Shown one piece after another: positions 1 to 5,023 of a stretch of 5,023 bases of DNA. A program made the position numbers and the translations under genes. The stretch spans positions 1 through 5,023 of the forward strand of contig JAUXFR010000126.1 in NCBI GenBank assembly GCA_030622805.1, in the 5' to 3' direction. The stretch's first letter is position 1. Every line of letters starts with the position of its first letter. The notes beneath the pieces are model-generated. The model was not told the DNA's origin, searched no databases, and saw only the letters and a program-made list of their open reading frames with translations. This DNA comes from Anaerolineae bacterium (lineage in GTDB: Bacteria > Chloroflexota > Anaerolineae > Anaerolineales > UBA4823).

Positions 1-978
1 AGCCGCGGTGTGGTCGGTGTGATAGGTCAGGTGATCGCCGAGGATGATGTGGGACGAGCTGTGGATGCCGCCCGGGCAGTGGCAATACCGCACAACCGTG
101 AGATCATCCATGTCATCCAGCGTGGTTTCAACGTCGATGGGCAGGATGGAATCCGCATGCCAATCGGGATGCATGGCTACCGCCTGGAGGTCGAGACACA
201 CATCATCACCGCAACCGAGACCAGCGTGGAAAACATCCGACAGTGCGTCGCTGCTGCTGATGTGGAGGTGTCCCAATTTGTGCTCAACCCGCTCGCATCC
301 GGTGAGATCGTTCTGAACGAGACCGAACGGCATATGGGCGTCGTGGTTTGTGATATCGGCGGCGGTACAACAGACATGGCTATTTATATCGATGGTGATG
401 TCCGGCACACCGCAGTGCTGGGAATTGGTGGAAACCTGATCACGTCCGATATTGCGCATGGTTTGCGCCTGCCGATGGCTCAGGCAGAAGAGATAAAAAT
501 TCAGCATGGGCGCGCTTCTACAACAGAAGGTGAACACCCTGAATCATTTAACGTGCGACCCTTTGGGGAACAAAAAACCGTGCAGATCAGACGACAGGAT
601 CTGATCCATATCATCAACGCCAGGGTCGATGAGATCTTCACCCTGTTGGTGCAGGAGATCAAACGCTCAGGATACGACGGGCTGCTGCCGGCTGGCATGG
701 TGCTCACCGGCGGAACAAGCAACCTGCCCGGGATCAAAGAAGTTGCCAGCAGTGTACTTGGTGTACCGGTACGGATCGGTAAACCCGAGAAACTGCTGGG
801 CATGAAGGATCGACTTGACTCACCAGCATATTCAACCAGCGTGGGTTTGCTGCGCTGGGCATTGTTAATGAACGAATTTACACCACAGGGAGTGCAGCGT
901 CCAATAGACTTATATAAAGGAGGAGGTGATACGAACTGGGACAAAGTAAAGGATTTCATCTGGCGTCTATTTCCATAA
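1..978 (+). CDS. ftsA: Cell division protein FtsA, 5'-truncated by window edge
   Basis: Actin-like ATPase that tethers FtsZ to the inner face of the membrane and recruits later divisome proteins. The frame is open from base 1 (first codons read SRGVVGV), so the GTG at 10 is an internal valine; judged against E. coli FtsA, roughly 90 N-terminal residues lie outside the window. Numbering from the GTG as residue 1, about 25-70 match the FtsA-specific 1C (SHS2) domain (NREIIHVI, DGQDGIRMPIGMHG). The phosphate-2 loop DIGGGTTD is at 115-122, GIGG at 138-141, and the adenosine-binding LTGGTSNLPG at 232-241. The protein ends in a charged linker and an amphipathic tail, NWDKVKDFIWRLFP (309-322), the expected membrane-targeting helix. 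ftsZ follows after 114 bases, the usual ftsAZ arrangement. One oddity is a perfect anti-Shine-Dalgarno complement inside the last codons (921-930). Confidence 0.96.
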   Translation, partial: SRGVVGVIGQVIAEDDVGRAVDAARAVAIPHNREIIHVIQRGFNVDGQDGIRMPIGMHGYRLEVETHIITATETSVENIRQCVAAADVEVSQFVLNPLASGEIVLNETERHMGVVVCDIGGGTTDMAIYIDGDVRHTAVLGIGGNLITSDIAHGLRLPMAQAEEIKIQHGRASTTEGEHPESFNVRPFGEQKTVQIRRQDLIHIINARVDEIFTLLVQEIKRSGYDGLLPAGMVLTGGTSNLPGIKEVASSVLGVPVRIGKPEKLLGMKDRLDSPAYSTSVGLLRWALLMNEFTPQGVQRPIDLYKGGGDTNWDKVKDFIWRLFP

Positions 979-1018
979 GGATATTTTTTTTGACAGTCAA
1001 CCATCAGATAGCAAACAA

Positions 1019-1040
1019 GGTTCGAAGTCAGGAGCGAACC
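1019..1040 (+). promoter_or_regulatory. Small stem-loop in the ftsA-ftsZ gap
   Basis: GGTTCG (1019-1024) and CGAACC (1035-1040) form a perfect 6-bp stem around a 10-base loop. It sits 52 bases before the ftsZ start and has no T-run after it, so it does not look like a terminator. It could be a processing or stability element in the ftsAZ transcript. A TTGACA at 990-995 lies upstream, but 17 bases on there is only AAACAA, so I do not call a promoter. The T8 run at 984-991 follows only a 3-bp TCC/GGA pairing. Confidence 0.3.
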
Positions 1041-1081
1041 CACTAATAAAATATATACATCAAAGCAAATAATATTCAATC

Positions 1082-1092
1082 AGGAGGCAGCA
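1082..1092 (+). promoter_or_regulatory. ftsZ ribosome binding site
   Basis: AGGAGG at 1082-1087 lies five bases before the ATG at 1093. The strong match fixes the FtsZ start; translation from there gives the expected short polar N-terminal tail ahead of the GTPase core. Confidence 0.85.
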
Positions 1093-2226
1093 ATGTCAAC
1101 ACAACAAAATCCCAATCAACTTGAATCCTTCGCCCGAATAAAAGTCGTCGGTGTCGGCGGCGGCGGATGCAATGCCGTCGACCGCATGATCGGCGAAGGT
1201 ATGCTGGGCGTAGAATTCATGGCGATCAACACGGACGCCCAGGCGCTGATGCTTTCCCGAGCCACAACTCGCGTACGAATCGGTGAGAAGCTCACTCGCG
1301 GCCTCGGTTCTGGCGGTGACCCCGAGATGGGTCGCAAAGCGGCAGAAGAATCCGCTGAAGACCTGTATGAGGTGCTGAGAGGCTCCGATATGGTGTTCAT
1401 CACAGCCGGTATGGGCGGTGGAACAGGCACTGGCGCATCGCCAATCATCGCTCAGGTCGCCAAGGAAGTCGGCGCGCTGACGATCGGCGTCGTCACCCGC
1501 CCCTTCACCTTCGAAGGCAGGCGGCGAGATGAGGCAGCGGAGGCCGGCATCAACAACCTGAAAGAACAGTCCGACACATTAATCGTGATCCCCAACGACC
1601 GGCTGCTGCAGATCGCAGACAAGCGTGCGAACCTGCAGCAATCCTTCCGCCTGGCAGACGAGGTACTGCGCCAGGGTGTGCAGGGTATTTCCGAACTGAT
1701 CACCATCCCCGGCTTGATCAACCTCGATTTCGCAGACGTTCGCACGATCATGTCGGAGGGCGGCGCGGCGATGATGGCTGTCGGCACCGCCAGCGGTGAA
1801 GACGCAGCGCGGGCGGCATCCGAACAGGCAATTTCCAGTGAGCTGCTCGACATCAGGATTGACGGCGCACGCGGCATCCTATTCAATGTGACCGGTGGGT
1901 CTGAGATGACTCTGTTCGACGTCAACCAGGCGGCAGCGATTATAAAAGAAACCGCTCACCCAGATGTCAACCTGATCTTCGGCGCAGTGATCGATCCAGA
2001 GATGAAGGATAACGTGCGAATTACCGTCATCGCTACAGGGTTCGAACGCACCAGCAGCGTCTCCAGTAATCTGAGGGAGATGCCGACCGGTGAAACGCGA
2101 TCACAGGATGAATACTCAGGCGAGCAGTCTCAAGCTGTGGAGGATTTTTCCAGGAAATTCCAACCGCAAGTAGTCGATACCAACGATCTGGATATCCCGA
2201 CATTCTTGAGGAATCGACTGCGATAA
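1093..2226 (+). CDS. ftsZ: Cell division protein FtsZ
   Basis: Tubulin-like GTPase that polymerises into the cytoplasmic Z-ring at the division site. At 377 residues it has the usual family length. After a 12-residue polar tail comes the nucleotide-binding start KVVGVGGGGCNAVD (17-30). AINTDAQAL (44-52) follows, then the tubulin/FtsZ signature GGGTGTG (108-114), which binds GTP phosphates. TRPFTFEGRRR is at 135-145, and the T7 loop NLDFAD (N210, D212, D215) supplies the catalytic aspartates to the neighbouring subunit's GTP. The C-terminal domain ends near TVIATGF (311-317). A short linker of about 48 residues leads to the conserved peptide DLDIPTFLRNR (366-376), the docking site for FtsA and other partners. 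All hallmark residues are intact. It follows ftsA and is probably co-transcribed with it. A long non-coding region separates it from nrdR. Confidence 0.99.
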   Translation: MSTQQNPNQLESFARIKVVGVGGGGCNAVDRMIGEGMLGVEFMAINTDAQALMLSRATTRVRIGEKLTRGLGSGGDPEMGRKAAEESAEDLYEVLRGSDMVFITAGMGGGTGTGASPIIAQVAKEVGALTIGVVTRPFTFEGRRRDEAAEAGINNLKEQSDTLIVIPNDRLLQIADKRANLQQSFRLADEVLRQGVQGISELITIPGLINLDFADVRTIMSEGGAAMMAVGTASGEDAARAASEQAISSELLDIRIDGARGILFNVTGGSEMTLFDVNQAAAIIKETAHPDVNLIFGAVIDPEMKDNVRITVIATGFERTSSVSSNLREMPTGETRSQDEYSGEQSQAVEDFSRKFQPQVVDTNDLDIPTFLRNRLR

Positions 2227-2313
2227 ATTTTTTGTGTGCTGCCTTCTCAAAGCCAGCTCCCCACTTCTCACCTGTGCTACCTGACCTGGTGAATGAAGAA
2301 CGGGATTTGGTGC

Positions 2314-2353
2314 TTCCCTGGTCTCCCCAATCCGGCATTGGGGGACCAGGGAA
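2314..2353 (+). terminator. 17-bp stem-loop after ftsZ, possible transcript end
   Basis: Left arm 2314-2331 and right arm 2337-2353 pair over 17 bp with one bulged T (2324) and a CCGGC loop (2332-2336). The outer part is TTCCCTGGTC/GACCAGGGAA and the inner part CCCCAAT/ATTGGGG. It begins 88 bases after the ftsZ stop. The flanks are not T-rich on either strand (AAAACG follows on +), so it is not a textbook intrinsic terminator. It may instead protect the ftsZ mRNA 3' end, aid factor-dependent termination, or be a copy of an intergenic inverted repeat. The structure is certain from the sequence; the role is inferred. Confidence 0.45.
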
Positions 2354-2421
2354 AACGAAGCCGGAAAACACAACAAAGAAATGCATCACAGCATAACCCG
2401 GCAGCACATTGAAGCTCTTGT

Positions 2422-2444
2422 GATGCTCTGCATCCGAATTTTTT
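2422..2444 (+). terminator. Weak terminator-like hairpin with T6
   Basis: GATGC (2422-2426), loop TCT and GCATC (2430-2434) form a 5-bp stem, followed after CGAA by six Ts (2439-2444). The stem is short and the spacer long, so termination would be weak at best. The upstream arm overlaps TGTGATGC (2419-2426), which can pair instead with GCATCACA (2383-2390). It lies just before the nrdR promoter, where read-through from ftsZ would be expected to be blocked. Confidence 0.33.
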
Positions 2445-2468
2445 AACATTAATAAGCCTTGACAGACC

Positions 2469-2497
2469 TTGCCATGAAATTTCATGTATGATACAAT
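2469..2497 (+). promoter_or_regulatory. Probable sigma70-type promoter of nrdR
   Basis: TTGCCA (2469-2474) and TACAAT (2492-2497) each match the consensus at five of six positions and are exactly 17 bases apart. Transcription would start near 2504, giving a leader of about 97 nt before the nrdR ATG. A second pair, TTGACA (2459-2464) with TATGAT (2487-2492), has a 22-base gap and is less likely. Confidence 0.6.
2473..2486 (+). promoter_or_regulatory. Perfect 14-bp palindrome in promoter spacer, candidate operator
   Basis: CATGAAATTTCATG is its own reverse complement. It starts in the last two bases of the -35 element and fills most of the spacer, where a bound dimeric repressor would exclude RNA polymerase. 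It does not resemble the known NrdR box (ACACWATATATWGTGT), so the binding protein is unknown. A second, odd-centred palindrome, TGTATGATACA (2485-2495), abuts it and covers most of the -10. Confidence 0.45.
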
Positions 2498-2504
2498 TGT
2501 GCTC

Positions 2505-2534
2505 ACGTTACCCCCAGATGTGCGGGGTAATCGT
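2505..2534 (+). promoter_or_regulatory. Leader stem-loop at the predicted 5' end of nrdR mRNA
   Basis: ACGTTACCCC (2505-2514) pairs with GGGGTAA-T-CGT (2524-2534) over 10 bp with one bulged T (2531) and a 9-base loop. It would begin almost exactly at the predicted transcription start. GGGGTAA is nearly repeated as GGGGTTAA (2593-2600) at the nrdR ribosome binding site, so the TTACCCC arm has two possible partners. Confidence 0.4.
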
Positions 2535-2570
2535 AATATAGCCCCCACCTATAGTGGTTACATTTGTTCT

Positions 2571-2588
2571 AGTTATTTAAGTTATTTA
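2571..2588 (+). repeat. Tandem 9-bp direct repeat before nrdR
   Basis: AGTTATTTA occurs twice with no gap (2571-2579 and 2580-2588), three bases before the nrdR ribosome binding site. It may be a small slippage duplication. It keeps the region upstream of the start AT-rich and unpaired, which favours ribosome entry. Confidence 0.6.
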
Positions 2589-2591
2589 AAC

Positions 2592-2601
2592 AGGGGTTAA
2601 C
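2592..2601 (+). promoter_or_regulatory. nrdR ribosome binding site
   Basis: AGGGG at 2592-2596 lies five bases before the ATG at 2602. It is a less perfect match than the ftsZ site, but the start is settled by the protein, which opens with the invariant MRCPYC. The four Gs could pair with C-runs in the leader (2511-2515 or 2542-2546). Confidence 0.7.
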
Positions 2602-3051
2602 ATGCGTTGTCCGTACTGCAACAACTCAAGAACCCGTGTCATAGACACGACCCAGGACGCCCGCGGCGGAACCCGGCGCCGACGATTATGCGAGGGCTGC
2701 AAAGAGCGCTTCAGCACTTATGAGCGATCCATCATGGCCTCGCCATTGATTGTCAAGCAGGATGGTTCGAGGGAGGAGTTCGACAGGAACAAACTGCTGG
2801 ATGGGATTCGTATCGCTTGCGTGAAGCGACCCGTTTCTGCCAACGATATTGATCGCTTGGTTGGTGAGATAGAGAACAGGCTTCAGTCATTAGGACGTTC
2901 AGAAGTCAGCTCGCGCGTCGTTGGCGACATGGTTATCGCCGGGCTGAAGCAGCTCGACCAGATCGCGTACATTCGCTACGCCATCGTGTATTTGCGCCTG
3001 GATGACCTAATGGCGCTTCGTAGAGAGATTGACCGTCTCCTCGAGGTGTGA
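2602..3051 (+). CDS. nrdR: Transcriptional repressor NrdR
   Basis: Cytoplasmic zinc- and nucleotide-binding repressor of ribonucleotide reductase genes. It senses ATP versus dATP, and the dATP-loaded form binds paired NrdR boxes at target promoters. At 149 residues it has the normal length. The N-terminal zinc ribbon uses C3, C6, C30 and C33 (MRCPYC and LCEGC), with a basic DNA-contacting TRRRR (24-28). The ATP-cone covers about 48-138 and opens with LIVKQDGSREEFDRNKL (49-65), including the conserved K52 and DGS; ACVKRPVS (72-79) continues it. The protein ends in a charged helix (DDLMALRREIDRLLEV). It has its own promoter candidate, and the next gene is a reductase, its expected target. I found no convincing pair of NrdR boxes in front of either gene, only a half-like TATAGTGG at 2550-2557. 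Confidence 0.98.
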   Translation: MRCPYCNNSRTRVIDTTQDARGGTRRRRLCEGCKERFSTYERSIMASPLIVKQDGSREEFDRNKLLDGIRIACVKRPVSANDIDRLVGEIENRLQSLGRSEVSSRVVGDMVIAGLKQLDQIAYIRYAIVYLRLDDLMALRREIDRLLEV

Positions 3052-3084
3052 CCACCCAAAACGGAGGTCACAACCTTTTGCTTT
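3045..3084 (+). terminator. Hairpin over the nrdR stop with T-rich tail, possible attenuator
   Basis: TGTGACC (3047-3053, including the TGA stop) pairs with GGTCACA (3066-3072) over 7 bp, with a 12-base loop. Two more pairs (GG 3045-3046 with CC 3074-3075) form if A3073 bulges. TTTTGCTTT follows at 3076-3084. The T-run is interrupted, so termination would be incomplete. Ribosomes finishing nrdR would open this stem, so it could couple nrdR translation to nrdJ transcription. Confidence 0.35.
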
Positions 3085-3124
3085 ACATACTTACTTCTTA
3101 TCAATAGACAAAACACGGAACTAG

Positions 3125-3137
3125 AGGAGAAACCAGG
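3125..3137 (+). promoter_or_regulatory. nrdJ ribosome binding site
   Basis: AGGAG at 3125-3129 is eight bases before the ATG at 3138. An in-frame TAG at 3105-3107 lies upstream with no other ATG, GTG or TTG in this frame between, which fixes the start. The 86-base gap is too short for a cobalamin riboswitch and lacks a B12-box-like sequence. Confidence 0.75.
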
Positions 3138-5023
3138 ATGCTAGACAAAAATACTTCTTACAAGACCAAGAATGGTTTGCTGCCCACTCCTCCTTTGCCA
3201 GCAAAACTGGGTTCGATCGAATTAAGTGAAAACTCGCGGCAGGTGCTCGTTCGCCGCTATGTACGGCGTGATAACGAAGGGGAACCGGTCGAAACTGCCG
3301 AGCAGATGTTCTGGAGAGTGGCTTATCATGTCGCAGCAAGCCAGGTAAAGTGGGGTGAGGATATTCGAAAATGCGCACGCAATTATTATTCATTATTAAC
3401 ATCCAAGCACTTCTTCCCCAACTCACCCACCTTCACGGGCGCCGGCACCCCTCTCGGACAATTGGCTGCCTGCTTTGTGCTTCCCATCAGCGACGACATG
3501 GGACGTGATCCGGCTGGCATCTTCCAGTCCCTGCGTGATGCAGCGCTGATCCAGCAAACCGGTGGCGGCAATGGCTTCTCCTTCTCGCGCCTGCGCCCGT
3601 CTGGCACACTGGTTAAATCATCCGCCGGAGAGGCGACCGCTCCGGTCGGCGTCGTGCGCGTATTCGACATAGCTTGTGGGGAGATCGCGCAAGGCGGCAC
3701 CCGCCGCGGTGCAAACATGGCAGTCCTGCGAGTAGACCACCCGGATATCGAAGATTTTATTACCTGTAAAACCGATGAAAACGCAATAACGAACTTCAAT
3801 ATTTCCGTCGGCATTACGGATGACTTTATGGAAGCTGTGATTAATGACGAACCGTGGGATCTGCGATTCCCAGATGTGGATTCCATCGAATACCACGAAT
3901 TTAACGGCACGCTCGAACAGGCTGAAGATGCAGGCGTACCACTGCGGGTTTACAAAACCGTACGAGCGCGTGAAATATTCGAAAAAATCGTACACCAGGC
4001 GCACCACAACGGCGAACCGGGGATGCTGTTCCTGGATACGGCGAACCGCTCCAACCCCGTGCCGCATTTGTACCAGCTCGAAGCGACCAACCCCTGCGGT
4101 GAACAGTGGCTGGGACCCTACGAGAACTGCTGCCTGGGATCGATCAACCTGGCGCAGCATGCCGGTTTGGATGGTAGCGTCAATTGGGAAACACTGCGCC
4201 AGAGTGTTGAAACATCGACCGAGTTCCTGGATGACGTTGTGGAGGCCAACGCCTACGTCCCGGCGGTGCCCCAACTGCAGGAAGCGGCTCTCAACGCTCG
4301 CCGGATCGGTCTGGGTGTGATGGGTTTGGCTGACCTGATGTACCATGTCAGTGTGCGCTATGGATCAGAAGATGCACAGGAGTTCGCTGCCCAGGTGATA
4401 GAGTTCGTCCGCTATCACGCCATGCTGACCAGCATCGACCTGGCAAAAAAGCGCGGCTCATTCCCCGCCATCCGCGGCAGTATTTACGATCCAGAGCATA
4501 TAAGCTGGCAGCCCCCTGAACCGATAACACCGTACTCTAATGACTGGAGTCGCCCGCAGTTGTCCTGGAACCAGGTCGTGGAAGGCATCCGGCTGTACGG
4601 CATCCGCAACGCAGCCCAGACCACAATCGCCCCCACTGGGACTATCGGCACCGTTGCCGGCTGTGAGGGCTACGGCTGCGAACCGGTCTTTGCCCTGGCA
4701 TATATCCGCCATATGAACGATAACGGCAGCGACCTGCAGTTAACTTACACCAGCCCGCTGTTCGAGCAGGCTCTGCTTGATGCCGGTCTTGACCAGGACA
4801 AGTGTCAGAAAGTTATTGAACACGTTTTGGAAGTCGGCACGTGTCAGGGGTTGGAGGAAGTCCCCGAACACATCCGCAATACTTTCGTCGTCTCCAGCGA
4901 TAACAGCGCCGAAGAACACGTACGCATGCAGGCAGCCATGCAAACTTTCGTCGACAACTCGATCTCCAAGACGGTTAATTTCCCTGCTGATGCATCGGAA
5001 GAAGATGTAGCGAGCGCCTATAA
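3138..5023 (+). CDS. nrdJ: Adenosylcobalamin-dependent (class II) ribonucleotide reductase, 3'-truncated by window edge
   Basis: Reduces ribonucleotides to deoxyribonucleotides in the cytoplasm, using coenzyme B12 to make a cysteine radical. No stop interrupts the 628 codons to the window edge; class II enzymes of this type usually exceed 800 residues, so the C-terminal part is missing, including any tail cysteine pair. NSPTFTGAG is at 95-103, and C112 (in LAACFVLP) is one active-site disulfide cysteine. GGGNGFSFSRLRP is at 142-154 and QGGTRRGANM at 185-194. N318, C320 and E322 in NPCGE are the radical cysteine with its catalytic partners, and C331 in YENCCLGSINL is the second disulfide cysteine. 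The phosphate-binding APTGTIG is at 498-504, followed by GCEGYGCEP (508-516). NPCGE together with a neighbouring nrdR and no small-subunit gene in view supports class II. The N-terminus goes almost straight into the catalytic barrel, with no ATP-cone. It follows nrdR by 86 bases and may be co-transcribed. Confidence 0.95.
   Translation, partial: MLDKNTSYKTKNGLLPTPPLPAKLGSIELSENSRQVLVRRYVRRDNEGEPVETAEQMFWRVAYHVAASQVKWGEDIRKCARNYYSLLTSKHFFPNSPTFTGAGTPLGQLAACFVLPISDDMGRDPAGIFQSLRDAALIQQTGGGNGFSFSRLRPSGTLVKSSAGEATAPVGVVRVFDIACGEIAQGGTRRGANMAVLRVDHPDIEDFITCKTDENAITNFNISVGITDDFMEAVINDEPWDLRFPDVDSIEYHEFNGTLEQAEDAGVPLRVYKTVRAREIFEKIVHQAHHNGEPGMLFLDTANRSNPVPHLYQLEATNPCGEQWLGPYENCCLGSINLAQHAGLDGSVNWETLRQSVETSTEFLDDVVEANAYVPAVPQLQEAALNARRIGLGVMGLADLMYHVSVRYGSEDAQEFAAQVIEFVRYHAMLTSIDLAKKRGSFPAIRGSIYDPEHISWQPPEPITPYSNDWSRPQLSWNQVVEGIRLYGIRNAAQTTIAPTGTIGTVAGCEGYGCEPVFALAYIRHMNDNGSDLQLTYTSPLFEQALLDAGLDQDKCQKVIEHVLEVGTCQGLEEVPEHIRNTFVVSSDNSAEEHVRMQAAMQTFVDNSISKTVNFPADASEEDVASAY

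Larger units (their letters stand above)
2227..2601 (+). other. Structured non-coding region between ftsZ and nrdR
   Basis: This 375-base stretch has no credible gene. The longest + strand reading frame from an ATG that I found (2293-2412, 39 codons) has no ribosome binding site and runs through the long hairpin. In order it holds the 17-bp stem-loop (2314-2353), a terminator-like hairpin with T6 (2422-2444), the nrdR promoter with an embedded palindrome (2469-2497), a leader stem-loop (2505-2534), a 4-bp hairpin CCAC/GTGG (2545-2557), a tandem 9-bp repeat (2571-2588) and the nrdR ribosome binding site. I read it as the ftsAZ transcript end followed by the regulatory region of nrdR. Confidence 0.75.

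Noticed and set aside
978..991. T8 run after ftsA as an intrinsic terminator
   Set aside because: Only a 3-bp TCC/GGA stem precedes it, and ftsA and ftsZ are normally co-transcribed.
1019..1040. tRNA-like GGTTCGAAGTC resembling a T-arm
   Set aside because: No acceptor, D or anticodon arm can be built around it. It is one arm of a small hairpin.
2293..2412. 39-codon ATG reading frame on + in the ftsZ-nrdR gap
   Set aside because: It has no ribosome binding site, its middle is dictated by the long stem-loop, and the peptide shows no recognisable character.
2033..2548. 171-codon open frame on the minus strand
   Set aside because: It runs antisense through the ftsZ 3' end and the hairpin region, and its translation is not protein-like. 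It is a shadow of ftsZ.
3098..3106. DnaA-box-like TTATCAATA before nrdJ
   Set aside because: It differs from TTATCCACA at two positions, occurs once and has no neighbouring boxes.
3052..3137. Cobalamin riboswitch ahead of the B12-dependent reductase
   Set aside because: The gap is 86 bases, far shorter than the class, and no GCCACTG-like B12 box is present. The ftsZ-nrdR gap also lacks one.
3618..4346. 242-codon open frame on the minus strand
   Set aside because: It lies wholly inside nrdJ, whose + frame carries all the class II reductase motifs. The antisense frame is open because of codon bias.
3138..5023. Possible frameshift in nrdJ, because several short frames overlap it
   Set aside because: Codon-by-codon reading from 3138 is open to the last base, with motifs in the expected order. 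The other frames are shadows.

Overview
The window looks like an ordinary bacterial chromosome segment. All four genes lie on the + strand: the 3' three-quarters of ftsA, complete ftsZ, complete nrdR, and the first 628 codons of an adenosylcobalamin-dependent (class II) ribonucleotide reductase, nrdJ. The order ftsA-ftsZ-nrdR-nrdJ, the short FtsZ C-terminal linker and tail, and the B12-dependent reductase next to nrdR suggest a Chloroflexota lineage, probably Anaerolineae-like. That assignment rests on remembered gene order and protein style, not on a search. Codon use and base composition look similar across the four genes, and I see no sign of recent transfer.

Layout: 1-978 is FtsA, open at the left edge. 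979-1092 is a 114-base AT-rich gap with a small hairpin and the ftsZ ribosome binding site. 1093-2226 is FtsZ. 2227-2601 is a 375-base non-coding region and the most structured part of the window. It holds a 17-bp stem-loop, a weak terminator-like hairpin with a T6 run, a good sigma70-type promoter with a perfect 14-bp palindrome across its -35 to -10 spacer, and a leader of about 97 nt with GGGGTAA/TTACCCC repeats that could pair with the nrdR Shine-Dalgarno. 2602-3051 is NrdR. 3052-3137 is a short gap; a hairpin spanning the nrdR stop and a T-rich stretch could partly terminate transcription before nrdJ. 3138-5023 is NrdJ, which runs off the right edge in one unbroken frame.

How the genes work together: FtsA anchors FtsZ to the membrane and FtsZ forms the division ring. 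NrdR is the ATP/dATP-sensing repressor of ribonucleotide reductase genes, and NrdJ makes the DNA precursors. The visible NrdJ N-terminus has no ATP-cone while NrdR carries one, so dATP feedback here may act mainly on transcription.

I found no mobile element, CRISPR array, RNA gene or clearly new system. The best candidates for something undescribed are the palindrome and leader upstream of nrdR.
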